Positions 1-11,752 of a DNA stretch of 64,000 nt are shown here, in pieces. A program made the translations under genes and the position numbers. How positions within the stretch are numbered: position 1 is the stretch's first letter; every line of letters starts with the position of its first letter. Source of the stretch: Cercis canadensis (Eukaryota; Streptophyta; Magnoliopsida; Fabales; Fabaceae); NCBI GenBank assembly GCA_003255065.1, contig QAOA01004830.1:387939-451938 (forward strand), in the 5' to 3' direction. The notes under the pieces were generated by a model that did no database searches, was not told where the DNA came from, and saw only the letters and a program-made list of their open reading frames with translations.

Positions 1-2710
1 TCAGAAGTTGAAGGAAATCCAAACCAACAATTGTGCTCTGTGTTGTTAAATGAGTTTAACTATCTTATGATCTAGAGCAGTATCTCTTGCCATTGGTGGA
101 AGATCCAAACTCGGATTTATCAATGGAAGCACTGAGGCACCTAACACTTCATCTCCGGAATATGAAGCTTGGCTATGCAAAGACCAACTGGTCATATCTT
201 GGATCCTCAATTCCATGGATCCTAAATTGTTTGAAATCTTTAGTTTTTCAGAATCCTCTCTTTCTCTTTGGAATGCAGTCAAAGACATGTATAGAAATCA
301 AAACAATGCTGCTAAAGTGTTCCAACTTAAGAGGAATCTTGCAAGTCTCCAACAAGGAGATAAATCTTTTATTCACCACCTTGGTTGCATGAAAAATATG
401 TGGAATGAACTAGATATGTATCAACCACATACTCTTGATGCTGTTGTTCTGTTAAAAAGGTCTGTGGAAGATAAAAAATTTCATTTACTAACAAGTTTGG
501 GGTTTGAATATGAAGACCTTAGAAGTCATATTCTAATGAACCCCGAACTACCATCATTTGCAAGTGTTTGCACTACTATCCAGAGAGAAGAAGTACGTAG
601 GAAAGTCATGAATATTGATGTAAAATCTAGTATGTCTGAGGCTAGAGCTTTTGTGACAAATCACAAGTCATCTGGAGATAAAGTGTACAAGGGAAAAAGG
701 CCAGACTTGAAGTGTATGCATTGCAATAATATTGGGCATCTAATAGATCGATGATGGATATTACACCCTGAGTTGAAGCCAAAGTTTGAGAATAAGTCTT
801 CAAGAGACTACAAGGGCTCACAAAGCAAATTACATACAAACAAAAACCATGCTGCTGTTGCTACATCTACTGCTGGGCTGATGAACTTCACAAGCAATCC
901 AGCTGACTTGATAAATGAGTTCTCAACCTATCTTCAAACAAAAAAAGGAAGTATAGGAGAAGGACTGACTGATGGAAACCAAACAGCTCTTCTTGGGCAG
1001 TTTGCAGGTTTTTTGGCTAATTCTGATCGTGTACCTCAAGGAGATATTCCAGGTATTATGAGTGCTCTTTCAACTGCTCTAAATGTCAATCATTCTCATG
1101 ATTTTTGGATCATAGACTCAGGTGCCACTGATCACATGACAAACCAACATTCAAAGCTTTGCAATTTTGAAAGTTACACTAAACCATCTCTAGCAAATGG
1201 TAAAGGTGTACCAGCTCTAGGAAGAGGGAAAATTAAATTAATTTCAGAGAATGTTGAGTCCACAACTCTATATGTTCCATCCTTTCCTTTTCAATTATTG
1301 TTCGTAGGAAGGATTACAAATTCTCTCAACTGTTGTGCAATTTTCTCTCCTCACAATGTTATTTTTCAGGATCTAACCACTAAGAAGCTGATTGGTGAAG
1401 GTCACTACCTAAATGGGCTATATTATTTTTCAAAGGATCTGAATGTTCCAAAAGGATTCCAAGTCCATTCAAATCTAGAACATCAATTGTGGCACCAACG
1501 TCTAGCTCATCCCTCTGAATCTGTTTTGTCCACCTTGTTTCCTAGTTTATGCAAATCCTCACTTATATATGAAATTTGTCATTTGTTCAAATTTACTAGA
1601 CTTCTTTTTAATTCTTCCATGTCTAGAGCTAGTAAGCTTTTTGAAATGGTGCACTTCGATGTTTAGGGACCTGCACCTCTAGAATCTTTTGATGGCTATA
1701 GGTACTATATTACTTTTGTTGATGATTTTTCAAGAATAACTTGGTTGTATCTCCTAAAATTCAAAAGTGAAGTCATGGATGCTTTCAAGAATTTTCATAA
1801 TCTTGTCATAAACCAATTTTCATCTCAAATTCACATACTAAGGTTTGACAATGGCATTGAATATACATCCAAAAACATGACTGACTATTTGAGCACTCAT
1901 GGCATTATGCATCAAACAAGTTGTGTAGGTACTCCTCAGCAAAATGGAATTGCCGAAAGGAAGAATAGGGATCTACTTGAAAAAACCAGGGCTCTAATGT
2001 TACAAATGAATGTGCCTAAAAGATTTTGGTCTCAAGGAGTTCTTGCAGCAATCTATCTTATCAACAGACTGCCTAGTCGTGTTCTGGATTCAAAATCTCC
2101 ACATGAGGTCATGAAAAACAAAAAAATTAACCTTTCCCATCTAAGAACCTTTGGTTGTACTTGTTATGCTCATATCCAATCCCATCACTGAGACAAACTA
2201 GATCCCAAAGCAGTCAAATGTGTTTTCATGGGTTACTCCTCCACTCAAAAAGGTTACAAATGCTACAATCCAACTTCTAGAAAGTTGTTTGTTTCAAGAG
2301 ATGTAAGATTTGATAAGACCAAACCTTATTTCAACAAAATATCATATCAAAATCGTCAAGGGGAACACTTACTAGATTTGTTTCCATTACCAACAACAGT
2401 GGAATCTAGTGACCATGTACTTTTAGTACCTTATGACAGTAATTCTCGTGCTACCAGTATTGACAACATGAGTATTGTAGATGAATCTGAAGTCTCAGAA
2501 ACACAAGTGGTTTCCCATGACAATAACACTTCAGCTATAGAAGAGAGTGAAGTTGAACCTTCTGTGGTCTCAGCTCAACCTCGAAGGAATCCAACTAGAG
2601 ATAGACATCCACCACCAAGACTGCAAGACTATGCAACATACAATGTTGAAGCATTAGGAGATTGCAGTCAGGGACTCAGTGTGAAGAATCAAGCAAATAG
2701 AAGCTCTCAG

Positions 2711-2795
2711 GGGATCCAGCGCCCAGTGCCAGCGTCACAACGCCCAGCACCAGGGTCACAACACCCAGCACCAGGGTCGCAGCACCCAGCGCCAG
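2711..2795 (+). repeat. 21-bp minisatellite inside the copia element
   Basis: A short GC-rich tandem repeat encodes several rounds of a seven-residue unit like SQRPAPG or SQHPAPG, in the linker between integrase and reverse transcriptase. The second element copy has the same array near 8290-8370 with small differences. It is compositionally unlike the AT-rich element around it. Such variable linkers are tolerated in copia polyproteins. Confidence 0.7.
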
Positions 2796-4480
2796 CAACA
2801 AAAAAGCACCTCTCGACTTGTCCAGCGCTCAGCGCTGGAATCGCAGCGCCTAGCGCCAGGTACCCAATCCACAAGTTTGTAAATTACTCAAAATTCTTTC
2901 ACTCTCATGCAACTTTTCTTACTAAGCTGTCAAATGAAAGTGAACCAAAAAATTTTGAAGAAGCAAATCTTCAAGATGTTTGGAGGCTACCCATGGAAGA
3001 AGAACTTCAGGCTTTGGAAGAAAATAAAACTTGGAGTGTTGTTCAACTTCCAAAAGGAAAGAAGGTTGTTGGTAGTAGGTGGATCTATAAAACCAAGTTT
3101 AATTCTGATGGTTTAATTGAAAGACACAAGGCAAGATTGGTGGCTCGTGGTTTTACTCAAACATTTGGAGTTGATTATAAGGAGACCTTTGCTCTAGTGG
3201 CTAAGATGAGTACAGTCAAAGTTCTGTTATCTATTGCAGTAAATCATGAGTGGCCTTTGTATCAAATGGATGTAAAAAATGCTTTCTTGCATGGAGATCT
3301 TGAAGAAGAAGTTTACATGAAATTGCCTCCTGGTCATCCACAAGCACAGAATTCAAGTATGGTCTGCAAGCTTCACAAATCCATTTATGGATTGAAACAA
3401 TCTCCACGTGCCTGGTATGCCAAGCTTAGCTCTGTCCTTGAAGAGTTTAGTTTGAAGAGAAGTCAAGCTGATTCTTCCTTGTTTGTTCAAACTGGATTAG
3501 TTGGTAAATTAGTTGTCCTAATCTATGTTGATGATATCATCATCACGGGTGATAATATTGATGAGATTAATACTCTTAAGCATTCTCTTCATCATAAATT
3601 TTCCATTAAAGACTTAGGAATATTAAAATACTTCCTTGGGATTGAAATGGCTACTTCTTCCAAGGGATTATTTTTGAGTCAAAGGAAATATGTGATTGAT
3701 TTGCTTCAAGAAGTGGAGATGATAGATTGCAAACCAGCTCGTACCCCACTTGATAGCAAACTGAAGCTGGACTTAGAAGGAACATATCTCAGCAACATCA
3801 GTTACTACCAAAGACTGGTGGGTAAGCTTATATATCTCACCATTACTAGACCTGATATAACTTATGCAGTCAACCTTGTAAGCCAATTCATGCATGCACC
3901 CATTGAAGCTCACTTAAAAGTTGTTAAAAGGATTCTCATATACCTCAAGAGCTCTATTGGCCAGGGAATCATCATGAAGAACAATGGTCATACTGGTATC
4001 ATGGCATACAGTGATGCTGATTGGGCAGGGAATGCTATTGACAGAAAATCCACTACTGGCTACTGCACCTTTGTTGGAGGGAACATCGTGACATGGAAGA
4101 GCAAAATGTAATTGCTCGCTCAAGTGCAGAAGCTGAGTATCGGGCCATGGCTTCCGCTGCATGTGAACTCATTTGGCTCAAGGGTCTTATCTCAGATTTG
4201 GGTTTCTCAAACAACAAACCGATGTTCCTCTTTTGTGACAATCAGGCAGCTATGCATATTGCCTCTAATCCTATGTTTCATGAATGTACCAAACACATTG
4301 AAGTTGATTGTCACTATATTCGTGAACAAGTTCAATCCAAGGTAATTCAAACTGCATTCACTCGTAGCCATGATCAACTTGCTGATGTTTTCACCAAGTC
4401 CCTTGTGTTCACTCAGTTTCAACACCTGCTCTCCAAGCTTGGATCAATTAATCTCCTTGATCCAGCTTGAGGGGGAGTAT

Positions 4481-4737
4481 TGGAAGTACCATGCTGCCAT
4501 GCTGCTAGCTGTTGACTCTCTTACACATTTGTAATTCAGAGTTGTCCTTGTTACTTGTAATCAGAGTTTTTTCCTATTTGTAAGACTGTAGTGTATTGTC
4601 CAACAATCCTTAGAGTGACCAATGGTTATTAACTTGGTCAATAGATATTAGCCATCACCAATACATGCATATATACCCTTGTAATCTTGTAAAGAAAAAT
4701 ATGAGAGAACAAGTTATTCTTTCTATCTTTTTCTACA
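4481..4737 (+). repeat. 3' LTR of copia element, copy 1
   Basis: This 257-bp segment starts with TG and ends with CA, directly after a polypurine tract. The 5' partner is not visible, so LTR divergence and insertion age cannot be judged. The sequence after it (ggttagaacctag) recurs after the LTR of copy 2, so the flanking host DNA is shared by the two copies. Confidence 0.8.
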
Positions 4738-5810
4738 GGTTAGAACCTAGAAGCTATGCAAAAACTAGTTAGACTTGGTGGGTAAATAAGCAAAAAGAGC
4801 TTGTAGAGTGAATGTAGACTTAGCTGAACCGTTATAAAATTATCTCTGCATAATCTCCCTTCCCCTTCTCTTATAGTTTTCTGAACAAGTTTCTGCTCTC
4901 AATTTCTTGCCTTGCTTTGTTTATGTTTTAGTTGTATGTGGCTAAATCTTATTAGCTTATATATATCTTGCCTTTTCTGTTTTACTGGTTCTGATTCTTT
5001 GCTCTTTGTTTTGCTCAATTTCCTCTTTACTGGTCTTAGTTTCTATTATGCCTTATCTGAAAAGTTATATATTTTCTGATGAAACTCTGTCACTGTTATT
5101 TTCAAATTTTATTTTGCTAATGTTACACTTTATTTAATGTCTATGTATAATATAGATTATATTACCCTCAATGAATATAATTTTTTTTTTTAACTATAAC
5201 TAAAAACTTTCTATATTAAATAAGGGATTTTACAATTGACTAAAAACTTTTTATATTATATGACGATAAATTAGTATATATATATTTAGATATTAAATAA
5301 AATGTGACATTAATAAACTCGAGTGTGAAAATAACTGTGGCTCTGTTTGATTTCAACTTTTAAAAATTGTTTTTTTGTTTTTGAAAAAATGAAACAAAAA
5401 AACTTATTTGATAGAACTATTTTTGTTTACATGTTTTAAAAACTTATTCTCAAAACATTGTTCTAAAAACAAGAGATGACTGTTTTTGTTCCCAAAATAA
5501 GTAAAAAACGGAAAATATGTTGTTTTCATTAATGACACAATGATAATTATCAAACATATTTTTTTTATACTTTTGTTTTGTAGAACAATTTTTAAACATA
5601 GTTTGCCAAAACAATTTTTAAAAACAAAAACAGACACACTCTGCAATTCTGAGTTTCCTGTTTGTTCATTTTCGTTTCTTGTTCCGACTTCAAGTTACTT
5701 TTTGTTATTTACAACTAGTTTTCTCTTGCTGAAAATAATTGTTTCAGAGAATAAGTGCACTCATTTTAACTGTAAACTCGTTTTATCTAAGAACTGTGAG
5801 GGGAAAAAAA
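4738..5810. other. AT-rich flank downstream of copia copy 1, no gene
   Basis: No coding potential is seen. The part from about 5340 to 5640 has a palindromic look, with runs like tttttaaaaattgttttt near both ends, and could be a degraded hAT- or Harbinger-type MITE; I found no clean target site duplication. The whole stretch recurs at 10295-11367 with only scattered differences. Confidence 0.6.
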
Positions 5811-6674
5811 NNNNNNNNNNNNNNNNNNNNNNNNNNNNNNNNNNNNNNNNNNNNNNNNNNNNNNNNNNNNNNNNNNNNNNNNNNNNNNNNNNNNNNNNNN
5901 NNNNNNNNNNNNNNNNNNNNNNNNNNNNNNNNNNNNNNNNNNNNNNNNNNNNNNNNNNNNNNNNNNNNNNNNNNNNNNNNNNNNNNNNNNNNNNNNNNNN
6001 NNNNNNNNNNNNNNNNNNNNNNNNNNNNNNNNNNNNNNNNNNNNNNNNNNNNNNNNNNNNNNNNNNNNNNNNNNNNNNNNNNNNNNNNNNNNNNNNNNNN
6101 NNNNNNNNNNNNNNNNNNNNNNNNNNNNNNNNNNNNNNNNNNNNNNNNNNNNNNNNNNNNNNNNNNNNNNNNNNNNNNNNNNNNNNNNNNNNNNNNNNNN
6201 NNNNNNNNNNNNNNNNNNNNNNNNNNNNNNNNNNNNNNNNNNNNNNNNNNNNNNNNNNNNNNNNNNNNNNNNNNNNNNNNNNNNNNNNNNNNNNNNNNNN
6301 NNNNNNNNNNNNNNNNNNNNNNNNNNNNNNNNNNNNNNNNNNNNNNNNNNNNNNNNNNNNNNNNNNNNNNNNNNNNNNNNNNNNNNNNNNNNNNNNNNNN
6401 NNNNNNNNNNNNNNNNNNNNNNNNNNNNNNNNNNNNNNNNNNNNNNNNNNNNNNNNNNNNNNNNNNNNNNNNNNNNNNNNNNNNNNNNNNNNNNNNNNNN
6501 NNNNNNNNNNNNNNNNNNNNNNNNNNNNNNNNNNNNNNNNNNNNNNNNNNNNNNNNNNNNNNNNNNNNNNNNNNNNNNNNNNNNNNNNNNNNNNNNNNNN
6601 NNNNNNNNNNNNNNNNNNNNNNNNNNNNNNNNNNNNNNNNNNNNNNNNNNNNNNNNNNNNNNNNNNNNNNNNNN
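5811..6674. other. Assembly gap, 864 N
   Basis: This run of unknown bases sits between the two copies of the 4.7-kb duplication. Translated reading frames crossing it have no meaning. Confidence 1.
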
Positions 6675-9600
6675 ATGATTTTTGGATCATAGACTCAGGT
6701 GCCACTGATCACATGACAAACCAACATTCAAAGCTTTGCAATTTTGAAAGTTACACTAAACCATCTATAGCAAATGGTAAAGGTGTACCAACTCTAGGAA
6801 GAGGGAAAATTAAATTAATTTCAGAGAATGTTGAGTCCACAACTCTATATGTTCCATCCTTTCCTTTTCAATTATTGTTCGTAGGAAGGATTACAAATTC
6901 TCTTAACCGTTGTGCAATTTTCTCTCCTCACAATGTTATTTTTCAGGATCTAACCACTAAGAAGCTGATTGGTGAAGGTCACTACCTAAATGGGCTGTAT
7001 TATTTTTCAAAGGATCTGAATGTTCCAAAAGGATTCCAAGTCCATTCAAATCTAGAACATCAATTGTGGCACCAACGTCTAGCTCATCCCTCTGAATCTG
7101 TTTTGTCCACCTTGTTTCCTAGTTTATGCAAATCCTCACTTATATGTGAAATTTGTCATTTGTCCAAATTTACTAGACTTCTTTTTAATTCTTCCATGTC
7201 TAGAGCTAGTAAGCTTTTTGAAATGGTGCACTCCGATGTTTAGGGACCTGCACCTCTAGAATCTTTTGATGGCTATAGGTATTATATTATTTTTGTTGAT
7301 GATTTTTCAAGAGTAACTTGGTTGTATCTCCTAAAATTCAAAAGTGAAGTCATGGATGCTTTCAAGAATTTTCATAATCTTGTCATAAACCAATTTTCAT
7401 CTCAAATTCACATACTAAGGTTTGACAATGGCATTGAATATACATCCAAAAACATGACTGACTATTTGAGCACTCATGGCATTATGCATCAAACAAGTTG
7501 TGTAGGTACTCCTCAGCAAAATGGAATTGCCGAAAGGAAGAATAGGGATCTACTTGAAAAAACCAGGGCTCTAATGTTACAAATGAATGTGCCTAAGAGA
7601 TTTTGGTCTCAAGGAGTTCTTGCAGCAATCTATCTTATCAACAGACTGCCTAGTCGTGTTCTGGATTCAAAATCTCCACATGAGGTCATGAAAAACAAAA
7701 AAAATTAACCTTTCCCATCTAAGAACCTTTGGCTGTACTTGTTATGCTCATATCCAATCCCATCACCGAGACAAACTAGATCCCAAAGCAGTCAAATGTG
7801 TTTTCATGGGTTACTCCTCCACTCAAAAAGGTTACAAATGCTACAATCCATCTTCTAGAAAGTTGTTTGTTTCAAGAGATGTAAGATTTGATGAGACCAA
7901 ACCTTATTTCAACAAAATATCATATCAAAATCGTCAAGGGGAACACTTACTAGATTTGTTTCCATTACCAACAACAGTGGAATCTAGTGACCATGTACTT
8001 TTAGTACCTTATGACAGTAATTCTCGTGCTACCAGTATTGACAACATGAGTATTGTAGATGAATCTGAAGTCTCAGAAACACAAGTGGTTTCCCATGACA
8101 ATAACACTTCAGCTATAGAAGAGAGTGGAGTTGAACCTTCTGTGGTCTCAGCTCAACCTCGAAGGAATCCAACTAGAGATAGACATCCACCACCAAGACT
8201 GCAAGACTATGCAACATACAATGTTGAAGCATTAGGAGATTGCAGTCAGGGAGTCAGTGTGAAGAATCAAGCAAATAGAAGCTCTCAGGGGATCCAGTGC
8301 CCAGTGCCAACGTCGCAACGCCCAGCACCAGGGTCATAACACCCAGCACCAGGGTCGCAGCACCCAGCGCCAGCAACAAAAAAGCACCTCTCGACTTGTC
8401 CAGCGCCTAGCGCTAGGTACCCAATCCACAAGTTTGTAAATTACTCAAAATTCTTTCACTCTCATGCAACTTTTCTTACTAAGCTGTCAAATGAAAGTGA
8501 ACCAAAAAATTTTGAAGAAGCAAATCTTCAAGATGTTTGGAGGCTACCCATGGAAGAAGAACTTCAGGCTTTGGAAGAAAATAAAACTTGGAGTGTTGTT
8601 CAACTTCCAAAAGGAAAGAAGGTTGTTGGTAGTAGGTGGATCTATAAAACCAAGTTTAATTCTGATGGTTTAATTGAAAGACACAAGGCAAGATTGGTGG
8701 CTCGTGGTTTTACTCAAACATTTGGAGTTGATTATAAGGAGACCTTTGCTCTAGTGGCTAAGATGAGTACAGTCAAAGTTCTGTTATCTATTGCAGTAAA
8801 TCATGAGTGGCCTTTGTATCAAATGGATGTAAAAAATGCTTTCTTGCATGGAGATCTTGAAGAAGAAGTTTACATGAAATTGCCTCCTGGTCATCCACAA
8901 GCACAGAATTCAAGTATGGTCTGCAAGCTTCACAAATCCATTTATGGATTGAAACAATCTCCACGTGCCTGGTATGCCAAGCTTAGCTCTGTCCTTGAAG
9001 AGTTTAGTTTGAAGAGAAGTCAAGCTGATTCTTCCTTGTTTGTTCAAACTGGATTAGTTGGTAAATTAGTTGTCCTAATCTATGTTGATGATATCATCAT
9101 CACGGGTGATAATATTGATGAGATTAATACTCTTAAGCATTCTCTTCATCATAAATTTTCCATTAAAGACTTAGGAATATTAAAATACTTCCTTGGGATT
9201 GAAATGGCTACTTCTTCCAAGGGATTATTTTTGAGTCAAAGGAAATATGTGATTGATTTGCTTCAAGAAGTGGAGATGATAGATTGCAAACCAGCTCGTA
9301 CCCCACTTGATAGCAAACTGAAGCTGGACTTAGAAGGAACATATCTCAGCAACATCAGTTACTACCAAAGACTGGTGGGTAAGCTTATATATCTCACCAT
9401 TACTAGACCTGATATAACTTATGCAGTCAACCTTGTAAGCCAATTCATGCATGCACCCATTGAAGCTCACTTAAAAGTTGTTAAAAGGATTCTCATATAC
9501 CTCAAGAGCTCTATTGGCCAGGGAATCATCATGAAGAACAATGGTCATACTGGTATCATGGCATACAGTGATGCTGATTGGGCAGGGAATGCTATTGACA

Positions 9601-10294
9601 GAAAATCCACTACTGGCTACTGCACCTTTGTTGGAGGGAACATCGTGACATGGAAGAGCAAAATGTAATTGCTCGCTCAAGTGCAGAAGCTGAGTATCGG
9701 GCCATGGCTTCCGCTGCATGTGAACTCATTTGGCTCAAGGGTCTTATCTCAGATTTGGGTTTCTCAAACAACAAACCGATGTTCCTCTTTTGTGACAATC
9801 AGGCAGCTATGCATATTGCCTCTAATCCTGTGTTTCATGAATGTACCAAACACATTGAAGTTGATTGTCACTATATTCGTGAACAAGTTCAATCCAAGGT
9901 AATTCAAACTGCATTCACTCGTAGCCATGATCAACTTGCTGATGTTTTCACCAAGTCCCTTGCGTTCACTCAGTTTCAACACCTGCTCTCCAAGCTTGGA
10001 TCAATTAATCTCCTTGATCCAGCTTGAGGGGGAGTATTGGAAGTACCATGCTGCCATGCTGCTAGCTGTTGACTCTCTTACACATTTGTAATTCAGAGTT
10101 GTCCTTGTTACTTGTAATCAGAGTTTTTTCCTATTTGTAAGACTGTAGTGTATTGTCCAACAATCCTTAGAGTGACCAATGGTTATTAACTTGGTCAATA
10201 GATATTAGCCATCACCAATACATGCATATATACCCTTGTAATCTTGTAAAGAAAAATATGAGAGAACAAGTTATTCTTTCTATCTTTTTCTACA
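6675..10294 (+). mobile_element. Ty1/copia LTR retrotransposon, relic, second copy
   Basis: This is a second copy of the same copia element. Its visible part begins at the protease motif right after the gap and runs through integrase (near 7525), reverse transcriptase (YVDDIIITG near 9082) and RNase H to an LTR at 10038-10294. The Gag and 5' LTR parts would lie in or before the gap. It is broken, with about five visible breaks, most of them shared with copy 1. It is a fossil whose near identity with copy 1 reflects duplication of the segment and not recent transposition. Confidence 0.93.
10038..10294 (+). repeat. 3' LTR of copia element, copy 2
   Basis: This 257-bp TG...CA segment matches 4481-4737 and is followed by the same host flank. 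Confidence 0.8.
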
Positions 10295-11367
10295 GGTTAG
10301 AACCTAGAAGCTATGCAAAAACTAGTTAGACTTGGTGGGTAAATAAGCAAAAAGAGCTTGTAGAGTGAATGTAGACTTAGCTGAACCGTTATAAAATTAT
10401 CTCTGCATAATCTCCCTTCCCCTTCTCTTATAGTTTTCTGAACAAGTTTCTGCTCTCAATTTCTTGCCTTGCTTTGTTTATGTTTTAGTTGTATGTGGCT
10501 AAATCTTATTAGCTTATATATATCTTGCCTTTTCTGTTTTACTGGTTCTGATTCTTTGCTCTTTGTTTTGCTCAATTTCCTCTTTACTGGTCTTAGTTTC
10601 TATTATGCCTTATCTGAAAAGTTATATATTTTCTGATGAAACTCTGTCACTGTTATTTTCAAATTTTATTTTGCTAATGTTACACTTTATTTAATGTCTA
10701 TGTATAATATAGATTATATTACCCTCAATGAATATAATTTTTTTTTTTAACTATAACTAAAAACTTTCTATATTAAATAAGGGATTTTACAATTGACTAA
10801 AAACTTTTTATATTATATGACGATAAATTAGTATATATATATTTAGATATTAAATAAAATGTGACATTAATAAACTCGAGTGTGAAAATAACTGTGGCTC
10901 TGTTTGATTTCAACTTTTAAAAATTGTTTTTTTGTTTTTGAAAAAATGAAACAAAAAAACTTATTTGATAAAACTATTTTTGTTTACATGTTTTAAAAAC
11001 TTATTCTCAAAACATTGTTCTAAAAACAAGAGATGACTGTTTTTGTTCCCAAAATAAGTAAAAAACGGAAAATATGTTGTTTTCATTAATGACACAATGA
11101 TAATTATCAAACATATTTTTTTTATACTTTTGTTTTGTAGAACAATTTTTAAACATAGTTTGCCAAAACAATTTTTAAAAACAAAAACAGACACACTCTG
11201 CAATTCTGAGTTTCCTGTTTGTTCATTTTCGTTTCTTGTTCCGACTTCAAGTTACTTTCTGTTATTTACAACTAGTTTTCTCTTGCTGAAAATAATTGTT
11301 TCAGAGAATAAGTGCACTCATTTTAACTGTAAACTCGTTTTATCTAAGAACTGTGAGGGGAAAAAAA

Positions 11368-11752
11368 TAGTTTAAGTTACCAATACCAACACACACTTCA
11401 CCACCTCTAGGGTTGTTTTAATCTTCATAATGTAGTTGCATATCTCTTTTGGAAAGCAATCTTCCTCCGAAAGTGGTAACAACATGTAGATCAACTCATC
11501 AAACTTCAAAACATATTAACAGATTGTTAGTATATAACATTCTTAACACTTGACTTCACGGGTTCGGATCACTCGTCCACATATTTCATGCGTAGGCGTT
11601 CACATTTTATACTCTAATTTGGAAAAGAAACTGGGAATAGATGAACTATTTAACCAGTGGCAAAGACAAGAGAAAAGCTATACAACATAATTTAGCACAA
11701 CAAAAACAACAAATTTCTGATGAGCCCTGGAAAGATACTTAGACGAAGTTTG
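11368..11752. other. Spacer downstream of the F-box/WD40 gene
   Basis: This is an AT-rich, single-copy-looking stretch with no reading frame of note. It should contain the 3' untranslated region of the minus-strand gene ending at 11753. Confidence 0.5.

Larger units (their letters stand above)
1..4737 (+). mobile_element. Ty1/copia LTR retrotransposon, relic, left end outside window
   Basis: This is a copia-order element with parts in the order Gag, protease, integrase, reverse transcriptase, RNase H. A Gag region with a CCHC-type knuckle (CMHCNNIGH) lies near 215-750. The protease signature DSGATDHMT is near 1117, the integrase motif GIAERKNRDLLEKTRALM near 1948, and the reverse transcriptase motif YVDDIIITG near 3525. 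The RNase H region runs to about 4470. A purine-rich tract (gagggggagta) precedes the 3' LTR at 4481-4737. The order integrase before reverse transcriptase fixes the superfamily. The 5' LTR is not in the window. The element is broken, with about four visible breaks, and is a fossil. I did not assign a lineage within copia. Confidence 0.93.
1098..5810 (+). repeat. 4.7-kb direct duplication, unit 1
   Basis: This stretch matches 6675-11367 almost base for base (offset about 5557-5578). It covers the copia element from its protease region through the 3' LTR and about 1.07 kb of non-element DNA. Because the flank is shared, this is a copied segment and not two independent insertions. Unit 1 stops exactly at the gap starting at 5811. 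Confidence 0.95.
6675..11367 (+). repeat. 4.7-kb direct duplication, unit 2
   Basis: This is the partner of 1098-5810. Similarity ends at gaggggaaaaaaa (11355-11367), which is the last readable sequence of unit 1 before the gap. From 11368 the sequence is unique. Either a real tandem duplication or two alleles placed in series would give this picture. Confidence 0.95.

Noticed and set aside
5540-7243. Long open frame across the 864-N gap
   Set aside because: The frame is open only because unknown bases are read as X; the ends are flank on one side and retroelement on the other.
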